A stretch of DNA of 12,921 nt from Alistipes sp. GTDB lineage: Bacteria; Bacteroidota; Bacteroidia; Bacteroidales; Rikenellaceae. Shown piece after piece: positions 1-6,232 of this stretch. Under the pieces are notes generated by a model. That model had not been told where the DNA came from. It saw only the letters and a list, made by a program, of their open reading frames with translations, and made no database searches. The stretch covers positions 1-12,921 of the forward strand of contig JAFVXS010000203.1 of NCBI GenBank assembly GCA_017501025.1, read 5' to 3'. Position 1 is the stretch's first letter. Each line of letters starts with the position of its first letter. Both the position numbers and the translations under genes were made by a program.

Positions 1-330
1 CATATCACACTGATTAACAAATCGAAAAACATCCTTTCGGGCAATGTAGAGCAGATTCGTCACAGCCACGGTAGCAACATCTTCACTGTACAATTCCGCG
101 GCGACAACGAACTCTTCACGACAAAAGCAGCAGAGATTTGCGAAATTTTGGACTGCGAGAGCGATTTGACAGGTATGACAAGTGCCAAAATTCATATCGA
201 GAATAACGACGATGTACGAAACGTAATCACAGTGCTTAACGACGCCGTGGAGTTGCGTAGTTTCACCGAGATTATCCCAAGTATGAACGACATATTTATT
301 CGTGCCGTAAACGGAACTCTCAACAATTAA
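1..330 (+). CDS. ABC transporter ATP-binding protein, C-terminal fragment
   Basis: The open frame enters from the left edge and gives the last 109 residues of a protein ending in TAA. It contains no Walker A, signature or Walker B motif; those would lie upstream of the window. The visible part matches the C-terminal tail of drug- or Na+-export type ABC ATPases (DUF4162-like): the start, ITLINKSKNILSGNVEQIR, is the stretch after the H-loop where these proteins read roughly 'i.li.kGkil..G.v..ir', and the end, MNDIFIRAVNG, matches the usual 'ledvFl.lt'-type ending. The permease gene starts 14 nt downstream on the same strand, so the two very probably form one exporter, with this subunit hydrolysing ATP at the inner face of the cytoplasmic membrane. 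The substrate cannot be told. The class call is fairly sure and the specific family less so. Confidence 0.85.
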   Translation, partial: HITLINKSKNILSGNVEQIRHSHGSNIFTVQFRGDNELFTTKAAEICEILDCESDLTGMTSAKIHIENNDDVRNVITVLNDAVELRSFTEIIPSMNDIFIRAVNGTLNN

Positions 331-344
331 AACGCATAGAGATT

Positions 345-1667
345 ATGAACAAGATAGGACTGATAATCGCTCGTGAATACAAGGAGCGTGTATATAAGAA
401 ATCGTTTATCATCACCACGTTGCTGATGCCGATATTGTTGCTTGCATTGGGTACGGCTCCGACACTTATTATGATTTTCGCCAAGAGCGACGCACGCGAA
501 TTGTCGGTAATCGACCGCAGCGGAATCGTATTCGAGCGCCTGGAAGCGACCGAAAATGTTAAGTTTATCAAGGCCGAAAGCGACGACCTGCAAGAGGAGT
601 TGAAGCGTTCGCTGGCAAACGAAGATTTCGGTGTATTGTATATCGGGGATGATATTATCCAAAACGAAAACAGTGCCCAACTCTACACCAACTCATCGTC
701 GTCGCTGATGATTGAGGAGGACATCACACGCCAACTCAACGATTTGATTGAATCGGAGCGATTGAAGGCATACAACATCGAAAATCTCAAAGAGATTATG
801 GACAAAGTCGAGGCACACGTCTCGCTGACGACTTTCCGCAACAGCGACGAGACCGAAAGCAAGGCCTCTTCGGCTGCGGCATCGAGCATTTTGGGTATGG
901 TTCTCGGCTTTGTTTTATACTTCTTCCTCGCCATCTACGGAGGTATCGTAATGCAAAGCATTATCGAGGAGAAGAGCTCCCGTATCTTGGAGGTTTTGGT
1001 TGCAACCGTTAAACCATTCGATATGATGATGGGCAAGATTTTGGGCGTAGCAGCCGTAGCAGCAACACAGATTGCCGTTTGGGGTGTTCTGCTTATCATT
1101 CTTTCGGGAGTTATTCTGCCGGCAATGCTACCTACCGATTTGGTTGCCAACATCGAAGCGGCAAAGGCAGGTGCAGATCTGACTGCGATGGCTCAACAAG
1201 GCGTCGATACAGAGATGATAACTGCGGTAGGCACAATGCTCGATACGGGTTATATCACCCGCCTTATCGTGCTGATGTTGCTCTTTATGATTGGCGGATT
1301 TTTGCTCTATGCGGCAATGTATGCAGCTGTCGGAGCAAGTGTCGATCAAGCACAAGATGCTCAACAACTTACCATACCTATCACAATGCCTATCATCATC
1401 GCATTTGTGACTACCACGATGGTTATGAACGACCCTAACTCCACGTTTGTCGTTTGGTGTTCGATGATTCCGTTTACATCGCCAATCGTAATGATGGCCC
1501 GCATACCGAGCGATATCCCGACTTGGGAGATTATAGTGTCGTTGGTGCTGCTATATGCCACATTTGTAGTGATGGTGTGGTTTGCCGGGAAAATCTATCG
1601 TATCGGAATATTTATGCACGGCAAGAAACCGACTCTCAAAGAGTTGTGGCGTTGGACAAAGTATTAA
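345..1667 (+). CDS. ABC-2 type transporter permease (NatB-like)
   Basis: A 440-residue membrane protein, the usual length for NatB/ABC-2 permeases. Hydrophobic segments lie at about residues 21-45, 181-206, 233-260, 296-330, 341-362 and 394-415. Between the first and second is a soluble domain of about 130 residues (46-178), expected outside the cytoplasmic membrane, which is the hallmark of the ABC2_membrane_3 type. The cytoplasmic motif EEKSSRILEVL (208-218), followed by a GKILG stretch (230-234), is the conserved coupling region of ABC-2 permeases. The start ATG follows the ATPase stop by 14 nt, with a weak GAG-type ribosome site. The gene ends just before a strong terminator, so it is the last gene of its operon. 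Transport direction is likely export. The substrate is unknown; Na+ as in NatAB is only one possibility. Confidence 0.92.
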   Translation: MNKIGLIIAREYKERVYKKSFIITTLLMPILLLALGTAPTLIMIFAKSDARELSVIDRSGIVFERLEATENVKFIKAESDDLQEELKRSLANEDFGVLYIGDDIIQNENSAQLYTNSSSSLMIEEDITRQLNDLIESERLKAYNIENLKEIMDKVEAHVSLTTFRNSDETESKASSAAASSILGMVLGFVLYFFLAIYGGIVMQSIIEEKSSRILEVLVATVKPFDMMMGKILGVAAVAATQIAVWGVLLIILSGVILPAMLPTDLVANIEAAKAGADLTAMAQQGVDTEMITAVGTMLDTGYITRLIVLMLLFMIGGFLLYAAMYAAVGASVDQAQDAQQLTIPITMPIIIAFVTTTMVMNDPNSTFVVWCSMIPFTSPIVMMARIPSDIPTWEIIVSLVLLYATFVVMVWFAGKIYRIGIFMHGKKPTLKELWRWTKY

Positions 1668-1690
1668 CAATTTGCACAACCAACACAAAC

Positions 1691-1725
1691 GACCGCATCG
1701 ATACTACCCGATGCGGTCATTTTTT
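1691..1725 (+). terminator. Rho-independent terminator after the ABC exporter operon
   Basis: A perfect 10-bp stem (GACCGCATCG at 1691-1700 with CGATGCGGTC at 1709-1718) encloses an 8-nt loop and is followed by ATTTTTT. It lies 24 nt past the permease stop. This is a textbook intrinsic terminator on the plus strand and separates the exporter genes from the next operon. Confidence 0.93.
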
Positions 1726-1768
1726 GTCTGTATTGCAGTGTCTGCCACACTATGCGGATAAAAAATTT

Positions 1769-1783
1769 TGCACCTATGGTGCA
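1769..1783. repeat. 15-bp palindrome upstream of the glycosyltransferase operon
   Basis: TGCACC-TAT-GGTGCA is a perfect inverted repeat of 6-bp arms with a 3-bp spacer, about 29 bp upstream of the -7 element at 1812-1819. It could be an operator bound by a dimeric regulator; the assignment rests only on symmetry and position. Confidence 0.35.
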
Positions 1784-1811
1784 TTTACTTTTTACTTTCG
1801 ATAATAATTCC

Positions 1812-1819
1812 TAACTTTG
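1812..1819 (+). promoter_or_regulatory. Bacteroidota -7 promoter element for the 1848-5927 operon
   Basis: TAACTTTG matches the Bacteroides primary sigma -7 consensus TAnnTTTG exactly. It lies 28 nt before the glycosyltransferase ATG and just after a terminator, where a new promoter is expected. No clear -33 TTTG is visible at the right distance; the region is T-rich. The predicted transcription start is near 1826, giving a short leader. Confidence 0.65.
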
Positions 1820-1847
1820 TCGTGTCTTGTTAAACCGAACTGATTAA

Positions 1848-3002
1848 ATGGAACAAATCTCCTATACAATAATTTCATTCATAGAGAATTACGGCTGGTT
1901 TGGCGTTTTGCTTACAGCGGCTGCTATCATTATGGCAATAGCCGACATCGTCTGCCTTTGTCGTTATGGTGCATTGACAAAATTTCGGCTTGTGCGTCGT
2001 CCCCAAATATTGCAAGAGGAGCCTCCCGTATCGGTTATCGTGCCGATGATGTCGGAGAATAATCACTATATTGATGAGACACTTCATCTGCTGCTCGAAC
2101 AGGATAAGCAAAACTACGAGGTTGTTGTGGTATATGTTGGCAACGATACCAACTTTTATGCCGACCTCGAACAGTTGAAGCAGATCTATCCACATCTGCA
2201 CACATCGCATATATCAACGGCATATCCGCTAACCAACAAGATGGTAATCAATGTCGGTATCAAAGCCGCCACAAACGAACATATCATAATTACCACACCC
2301 GAAGCAGCCCCCGACTCCAATCGCTGGTTGTCATTTATGGCAAAAGGATTTTTATATGGAGATATCGTTGTCGGATACTCGAATTGGAAGGTTATGGCGG
2401 GTTGGCATAATCTGTTTTTCCGCAAATATCGTTTCAACGAGATGGTTGTATGGCTGAATGCCGCAATTCGTGGCAACTTTATCAAAGCTTCACGCAACAA
2501 CCTCGGCTTTACAAAGTCGCTCTATCTGAAAGTTCGCGGTTTCAACTATCTCGGTTACAATGTCGGCGAGGACGATATCTTCATCAAGAAGATTGCCACC
2601 TCTTCGAATGTCAGCGTACTTATCACACCTAATGCTCGTATAAGCGAGTCGGTCGTAAATAACGTCGGCTGGTGGCGGGATATGGTACATCGCAACGGCA
2701 TAACTCGTCAATTCTTTACCTTTGGCGAACGCTTGCGAGAGGATATCGAGTTGATTATTCGCTCGCTATTCTTCACTCTGTTTGTTGCCGTAATGGTATT
2801 GCTGCCTTCAACATTGCAGATTGTAGCCGCTGTCGCTTTCGCATTGCGTTACATCATCGTTTCGTGGCAACGCAGCCGAATGGCACACCGACTGGGCGAA
2901 ATCCGACTCCACAATTGGAGCATACTATACGATATCATCGAGCCACTTGTTCGTCTGCTCATACGCATAACGCAGCCTAAACGTGAGAGTGAATGGAGAT
3001 AA
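1848..3002 (+). CDS. Membrane-bound family 2-like glycosyltransferase with altered DxD site
   Basis: A 384-residue protein with an N-terminal membrane segment (about 17-38), a GT-A type domain (about 58-290) and two C-terminal membrane segments (about 303-338). PVSVIVPMMSEN (60-71) is the typical first strand of GT2 enzymes, and GEDDIFI (240-246) matches their catalytic-base ED motif. WWRDMVHRNGITRQF (275-289) resembles the acceptor/QxxRW region. The usual metal- and nucleotide-binding motif (TDADC-like) is replaced by TTPEA (149-153), so neither aspartate of the DxD is present. Family knowledge says such enzymes move a sugar from a nucleotide sugar to a lipid or polysaccharide at the inner membrane. 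Whether this one still does is uncertain. It is first in a four-gene operon, and its stop overlaps the start of the sigma factor gene by 10 nt, which suggests translational coupling. Confidence 0.85.
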   Translation: MEQISYTIISFIENYGWFGVLLTAAAIIMAIADIVCLCRYGALTKFRLVRRPQILQEEPPVSVIVPMMSENNHYIDETLHLLLEQDKQNYEVVVVYVGNDTNFYADLEQLKQIYPHLHTSHISTAYPLTNKMVINVGIKAATNEHIIITTPEAAPDSNRWLSFMAKGFLYGDIVVGYSNWKVMAGWHNLFFRKYRFNEMVVWLNAAIRGNFIKASRNNLGFTKSLYLKVRGFNYLGYNVGEDDIFIKKIATSSNVSVLITPNARISESVVNNVGWWRDMVHRNGITRQFFTFGERLREDIELIIRSLFFTLFVAVMVLLPSTLQIVAAVAFALRYIIVSWQRSRMAHRLGEIRLHNWSILYDIIEPLVRLLIRITQPKRESEWR

Positions 3003-3574
3003 AGGATTATCGACAATACGATGACCGTACGCTGATTGCTATGGTGGTCGAGGGTGACAGCCGTGCCTTCGAGCCACTCTTCACGCGTTACAAAGATGCG
3101 ATATTTGCAATGCTCATCAAGCGTTCGGGCAACAGTGACGATGTCGAAGATTTGATGCAGGAGGCCTTCACAAAGGCATTTATCAACATCAATCGCTACA
3201 ATCCATCTTACGACTTCGGTGCGTGGATTTGCACTATCGCAAAGAATGCTCTGGTGGATTTCAACCGCTCGCGACGTTCAAAAGCACTAAATCCGGAGGT
3301 AAATATTCCGTTAGAAGGTCGTCAGGCTGCCGCAAACAGTCCAACTCCCGAGGAGAGCATAATCAACGCCCAACAACAGGCTCAAATCGACAAATATATC
3401 GCCCTCCTGCCGGAAGATTATCGACAAATCTTTACGATGCGATTCATCGACGAATACTCGTACGAGGAGATTGCCGAGGCTCTCGATATGAAGTTGGGAA
3501 CAGTTAAGACCCGTATATTCCGAGTGCGTTCGATGATGTGTAATCTGATTACGGAGGGAAACAAAACATTTTAG
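2993..3574 (+). CDS. RNA polymerase sigma-70 family (ECF-type) sigma factor
   Basis: A 193-residue protein with the two domains of ECF sigma factors. Sigma region 2 spans about residues 24-95 and includes the core-binding motif DVEDLMQEAF (50-59) and a -10 recognition helix ending in FGAWICTIAKNALVDF (75-90). Sigma region 4 spans about 138-182, with a helix-turn-helix at SYEEIAEALDMKLGTVKTR (156-174). Region 3 is absent, and a Gln/Pro-rich linker of about 40 residues joins the domains. It would direct RNA polymerase to a set of promoters that cannot be named from this window. The start ATG lies inside the end of the glycosyltransferase gene, preceded by a purine-rich GTGAGAG. No anti-sigma gene is adjacent, which is unusual for membrane-regulated ECF factors but common for other Bacteroidota sigma factors. 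Confidence 0.93.
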   Translation: MEIKDYRQYDDRTLIAMVVEGDSRAFEPLFTRYKDAIFAMLIKRSGNSDDVEDLMQEAFTKAFININRYNPSYDFGAWICTIAKNALVDFNRSRRSKALNPEVNIPLEGRQAAANSPTPEESIINAQQQAQIDKYIALLPEDYRQIFTMRFIDEYSYEEIAEALDMKLGTVKTRIFRVRSMMCNLITEGNKTF

Positions 3575-3580
3575 CAGAAG

Positions 3581-4219
3581 ATGACGTACGACCACCACAT
3601 AATCGAAGAGTATTTCGACGATTTGACACCAAAACAACTCCGCCAATTCGAGCAGCTCTACGCAGCCTATGCCGAGTGGAATGCACGTATAAATGTCATT
3701 TCGCGAAAAGATTTCGATTCGCTCTATCTCCACCACGTATTGCACTCGCTTGCCATTGCCCGCGTGTGCCGTTTCAACGATGGAGCACGAATTGTCGATG
3801 TGGGTTGCGGAGGAGGGTTTCCGAGCGTTCCGCTTGCCATCCTCTTTCCGAACGCAAAGTTCACTGCGATTGACTCGATACGCAAAAAAATCACAGTCGT
3901 CGAGGGTGTCTGCCAAAGTGTCGGAATCGAGAATATAACGACAGTAAATGCCCGCATCGAGAGCATCGATAGTCGTTTCGACTATGTCGTATCGCGTGCA
4001 GTTACCGATATGAAGACCTTTGTCGGCTGGGTTTGGAAGAAAATAGAGCCCGGGCAGGCGGGAACTATACCAAACGGCATTCTCTACCTTAAAGGCGGCG
4101 ACCTGACAGAGGAGTTGGCAGCAACCAAACCAATAGAGTGGCAACGATACCCTATCGCAGAGATGTTCGCCCACGAGTTTTTTGAGACAAAAGAGGTTGT
4201 GTATGCAACTAAAAAATAG
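3581..4219 (+). CDS. rsmG: 16S rRNA (guanine-527-N7)-methyltransferase RsmG
   Basis: A 212-residue protein of normal length for RsmG (GidB). This cytoplasmic enzyme uses S-adenosylmethionine to methylate N7 of G527 (E. coli numbering) in the 530 loop of 16S rRNA; loss of it is known to give low-level streptomycin resistance. Visible motifs are WNARINVISRKD (33-44), typical of the N-terminal helix region; the SAM-binding loop VDVGCGGGFP (72-81); the ribose-contacting acidic residue D98 in TAIDS; and VVSRAV (136-141). The gene starts 6 nt after the sigma factor stop with an AGAAG ribosome site, so the two are co-transcribed. rsmG is often found beside parAB or mnmG (gidA) in other bacteria; that pairing is not seen here. 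Confidence 0.96.
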   Translation: MTYDHHIIEEYFDDLTPKQLRQFEQLYAAYAEWNARINVISRKDFDSLYLHHVLHSLAIARVCRFNDGARIVDVGCGGGFPSVPLAILFPNAKFTAIDSIRKKITVVEGVCQSVGIENITTVNARIESIDSRFDYVVSRAVTDMKTFVGWVWKKIEPGQAGTIPNGILYLKGGDLTEELAATKPIEWQRYPIAEMFAHEFFETKEVVYATKK

Positions 4220-4226
4220 TTCTGAA

Positions 4227-5927
4227 ATGAGAAACATATTTTACACCATACTTGCGGCACTCGCAGTTTTCGCAACGGTCGAGGCAACGGCAAAGCCCAA
4301 AAGCAATAAGGATATAGAGCCGACGAAGGGTACAACTGTCTATGGTCGGGTTATGTGCGAAGGCAAGCCTCTGTCGGGTGTGACCGTATCGGATGGAGCC
4401 CTCTTTGCAAAGACCGACTCATTGGGTGTATATATGTTGCCATCGCTCAAATTCTACGGTTCGGTGTTTGTAATCACTCCGTCGGGATACGAGCCGATAT
4501 GTCGTAACGGAATGTTCCCTCAATTCTGGGCATCTCTCGACCGCAAGCATATCGACAAGGTTGAACGACACGACTTTGAATACCGACCTTGCGATAATCG
4601 CCGTCACAAGATGGTCGTAACGGCAAGTCTGCGTATAAATTACAGCAACGAATCGCTGTTACAGGCAAAACGACGCCTTATCCCCGCTCTCAAACGTATA
4701 GCCGAAGAGTCGAAACGCGACTCTATTCCGACCTACTCGATTACGCTTGGCGATATGGGCAACAGCAACACTTGGTATTCGCAGGAGTTCGATATCAGCG
4801 ATGTTTTGCAGGCTCTAAAATCATTCCGCTACCCATTGCCGCTATACACCGTAATCGGCGATGAGGAGCACGATGGTGCAGTCGAGCACTCTCCACTGGT
4901 CGATCACCTATCGGAGGAGTTGTACGAAGAGTGCTGCGGACCTCGATTCTACTCGATGAATATCGGCGACATACACTATGTTGTGCTGGATAATACCGTC
5001 TATCGCAATGAGGCAGGTAGCGGCAACTATGCAACCGAAATCAAGGGGAAACGCAACTTCGACAGACGTTTCAGTGCCGACCAATTGGCTTGGTTGCGTC
5101 GTGACCTTGCTCAAATTGAGGATAAATCGACCCCTATTGTCCTCTGCACACACCATACCGTTACCCGTTCGACAAGCAAAGGAAAACTCATTCGAGCTCT
5201 TACGAATGCAGCCGACACCGACTCTCTGTTGGTATCGCTTGCCGACTTCAAGACGGTACATATCCTCTCCGGACACACACGTCGCCGCCGTCTATCGATT
5301 CAAAAGGAGATGCCTAACATCATAGAGCACTCTATATCCTCGGCTTCGGGAAATGATTGGGAGACCCTCTATAACGGCTATCCGCACATAGGCCCCGATG
5401 GTAGCGATGCCGGCGTAGAGATATTCTCTATCGACGGGCGTTCAATCGAGTGGCAATTCCGTTCCATACAGTCGCCCGACCGCACTTTCCGAGCATACGA
5501 TATGCGTAGTGTAGGCGAACATTACCGCAACGACGAAGATATAAAGGCGATTTTTAACCTCAAAGACACAAAGTTGGTGAACTATGGTGCAAAGTCGTTC
5601 AACAACTATATCTACATAAACTTCTGGCAGGACGAGGCAGGCTCTTCAATCGAAGCTTTTTCGGGAAACGACACACTGAAAGTCTCCCGCATCGCACAGA
5701 ACGACCCACTGTACTTCGTTGCAACGAGTGTCGTAAGACAACGCAACGCCCGAGGTCGCAAACTAACTTTCGGACGCAATCAGAGTCAGCACCTATTCCG
5801 CGTGAAGATTGACTCGACCGTACAGACTCTACGCATCCGTACCACAGACCGATTTGGCCGCACATTTGAGGACTCGCTCAATGTTGCTACCCCACTGCCA
5901 TTCCCTCCAACAAATAAGCGTTTATAA
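4227..5927 (+). CDS. Exported calcineurin-like phosphoesterase-fold protein with eroded metal site
   Basis: A 566-residue protein from the ATG at 4227. Upstream in-frame ATGs at 4182 and 4203 overlap rsmG; 4227 is preferred because it opens a clean signal peptide (MRNIFYTILAALAVFATVEATA, cleavage near 22). The domains follow the MetallophosN / Metallophos / MetallophosC order of Bacteroidota secreted phosphoesterases: a carboxypeptidase-regulatory-like beta domain (36-90), the central fold (128-355) and a C-terminal beta domain (about 365-566). The fold is recognisable at ITLGDMGN (172-179), YTVIGDEEHD (207-216), VLCTHH (305-310) and LSGHTR (347-352). Against the standard motifs, DxH/DxQ is replaced by TASLR (132-136), GNHD by GDEE, and GHTH by GHTRR. 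It may be a pseudo-enzyme or use other ligands. It lies 7 nt after rsmG as the last gene of the operon and probably acts in the periplasm or at the cell surface. Confidence 0.88.
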   Translation: MRNIFYTILAALAVFATVEATAKPKSNKDIEPTKGTTVYGRVMCEGKPLSGVTVSDGALFAKTDSLGVYMLPSLKFYGSVFVITPSGYEPICRNGMFPQFWASLDRKHIDKVERHDFEYRPCDNRRHKMVVTASLRINYSNESLLQAKRRLIPALKRIAEESKRDSIPTYSITLGDMGNSNTWYSQEFDISDVLQALKSFRYPLPLYTVIGDEEHDGAVEHSPLVDHLSEELYEECCGPRFYSMNIGDIHYVVLDNTVYRNEAGSGNYATEIKGKRNFDRRFSADQLAWLRRDLAQIEDKSTPIVLCTHHTVTRSTSKGKLIRALTNAADTDSLLVSLADFKTVHILSGHTRRRRLSIQKEMPNIIEHSISSASGNDWETLYNGYPHIGPDGSDAGVEIFSIDGRSIEWQFRSIQSPDRTFRAYDMRSVGEHYRNDEDIKAIFNLKDTKLVNYGAKSFNNYIYINFWQDEAGSSIEAFSGNDTLKVSRIAQNDPLYFVATSVVRQRNARGRKLTFGRNQSQHLFRVKIDSTVQTLRIRTTDRFGRTFEDSLNVATPLPFPPTNKRL

Positions 5928-5952
5928 GAGGGCAGGGCAACACCAACGACAG

Positions 5953-5990
5953 AAGAGCGGCACCAACCTTTTCGGGTTAGTGCCGCTCTT
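5953..5990. terminator. Hairpin between the phosphoesterase gene and tRNA-Leu (convergent terminator)
   Basis: An 11-bp perfect stem (AAGAGCGGCAC at 5953-5963 with GTGCCGCTCTT at 5980-5990) extends inward, after one mismatch, with AACC/GGTT (5965-5968/5975-5978) around a 6-nt loop. On the minus strand it begins 2 nt after the tRNA 3' end; on the plus strand it follows the phosphoesterase stop by 25 nt. Neither side has a long U-tract; only the stem edge provides UU. Its place between convergent genes suggests termination in both directions. Confidence 0.7.
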
Positions 5991-5991
5991 G

Positions 5992-6072
5992 TGCCCAGAA
6001 TAGGACTCGAACCTACACGTCTCTCAACACTCGCACCTGAAACGAGCGCGTCTACCATTTCGCCATCTGGGC
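5992..6072 (-). tRNA. tRNA-Leu (anticodon CAG)
   Basis: Read on the minus strand, the gene starts GCCCAGA (6072-6066) and ends TCTGGGC (5999-5993), a perfect 7-bp acceptor stem, followed by discriminator A (5992). The D-arm has a GCG/CGC stem with an AATGGTAGA-type loop. The anticodon stem is CTCGT/GCGAG and the 7-nt loop TTCAGGT gives anticodon CAG, which reads the leucine codon CUG. A long class II variable arm (about 13 nt) follows, as expected for leucine, then the T-arm GTAGG-TTCGAGT-CCTAT. The 3' CCA is not encoded, so it must be added by nucleotidyltransferase. The gene has its own promoter at 6082-6112 and a hairpin right after it. Confidence 0.96.
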
Positions 6073-6081
6073 AATGCGTGG

Positions 6082-6112
6082 CAAAGGTAGTAATTTTTTT
6101 CGGAGAAACCAA
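6082..6112 (-). promoter_or_regulatory. Promoter of the tRNA-Leu gene
   Basis: On the minus strand, TTGG (6112-6109) and TACCTTTG (6089-6082) match the Bacteroidota -33 TTTG (in part) and -7 TAnnTTTG (fully), with a 19-nt spacer, the normal distance. The tRNA 5' end lies 10 nt past the -7 element, as expected for a stable RNA with a very short leader. Confidence 0.75.
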
Positions 6113-6165
6113 TTTAGAGCATAAAATTTTCGATTAGGTGGTAAAAAATTGGTTGGACTCTCGGA

Positions 6166-6191
6166 TATTTTTGCAAAAAGTTATATCTTTG
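6166..6191 (+). promoter_or_regulatory. Candidate galK promoter (two -7-like boxes)
   Basis: TATCTTTG at 6184-6191 matches TAnnTTTG exactly, 42 nt before the galK ATG. A second exact match, TATTTTTG, lies at 6166-6173. Neither has a good -33 TTTG at 19-21 nt; TTGG at 6153-6156 is 27 nt from the nearer-to-gene box and only 9 nt from the other. The 6184 box is preferred, because the upstream one is embedded in a palindrome (6168-6179) and may instead be part of a regulator site. Confidence 0.5.
6168..6179. repeat. Perfect 12-bp palindrome TTTTTGCAAAAA upstream of galK
   Basis: TTTTTGCAAAAA is its own reverse complement. It sits 4 nt upstream of the preferred -7 box of galK and has a related partner at 6206-6215. 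This arrangement is compatible with an operator pair. Confidence 0.45.
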
Positions 6192-6205
6192 TTTAGTGTA
6201 AGAAA

Positions 6206-6215
6206 TTTTGCAAAA
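6206..6215. repeat. Perfect 10-bp palindrome TTTTGCAAAA in the galK leader
   Basis: TTTTGCAAAA lies 14 nt downstream of the -7 box, with its centre 37 bp from the centre of the 6168-6179 palindrome. A protein bound here would sit just inside the transcribed region of galK. Confidence 0.45.
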
Positions 6216-6232
6216 CCTAAAAAACTATAAAA

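Noticed and set aside
1728..1768. Possible small RNA or small gene between the terminator and the 1812 promoter.
   Set aside because: No promoter, stable fold or open frame that stands out; most likely plain spacer.
4182..4226. Earlier in-frame start codons (4182, 4203) for the exported phosphoesterase-fold protein.
   Set aside because: They lie inside rsmG and would put charged residues before the signal peptide; the ATG at 4227 gives a standard export signal.
3311..4237. A 308-codon minus-strand frame across the sigma factor and rsmG.
   Set aside because: Codon-aligned antisense of two genes with clear families; no domain of its own.
5786..6112. A 108-codon minus-strand frame over the tRNA-Leu gene.
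   Set aside because: It runs through the tRNA, its promoter, the hairpin and the end of the phosphoesterase gene; there is no coding signal.
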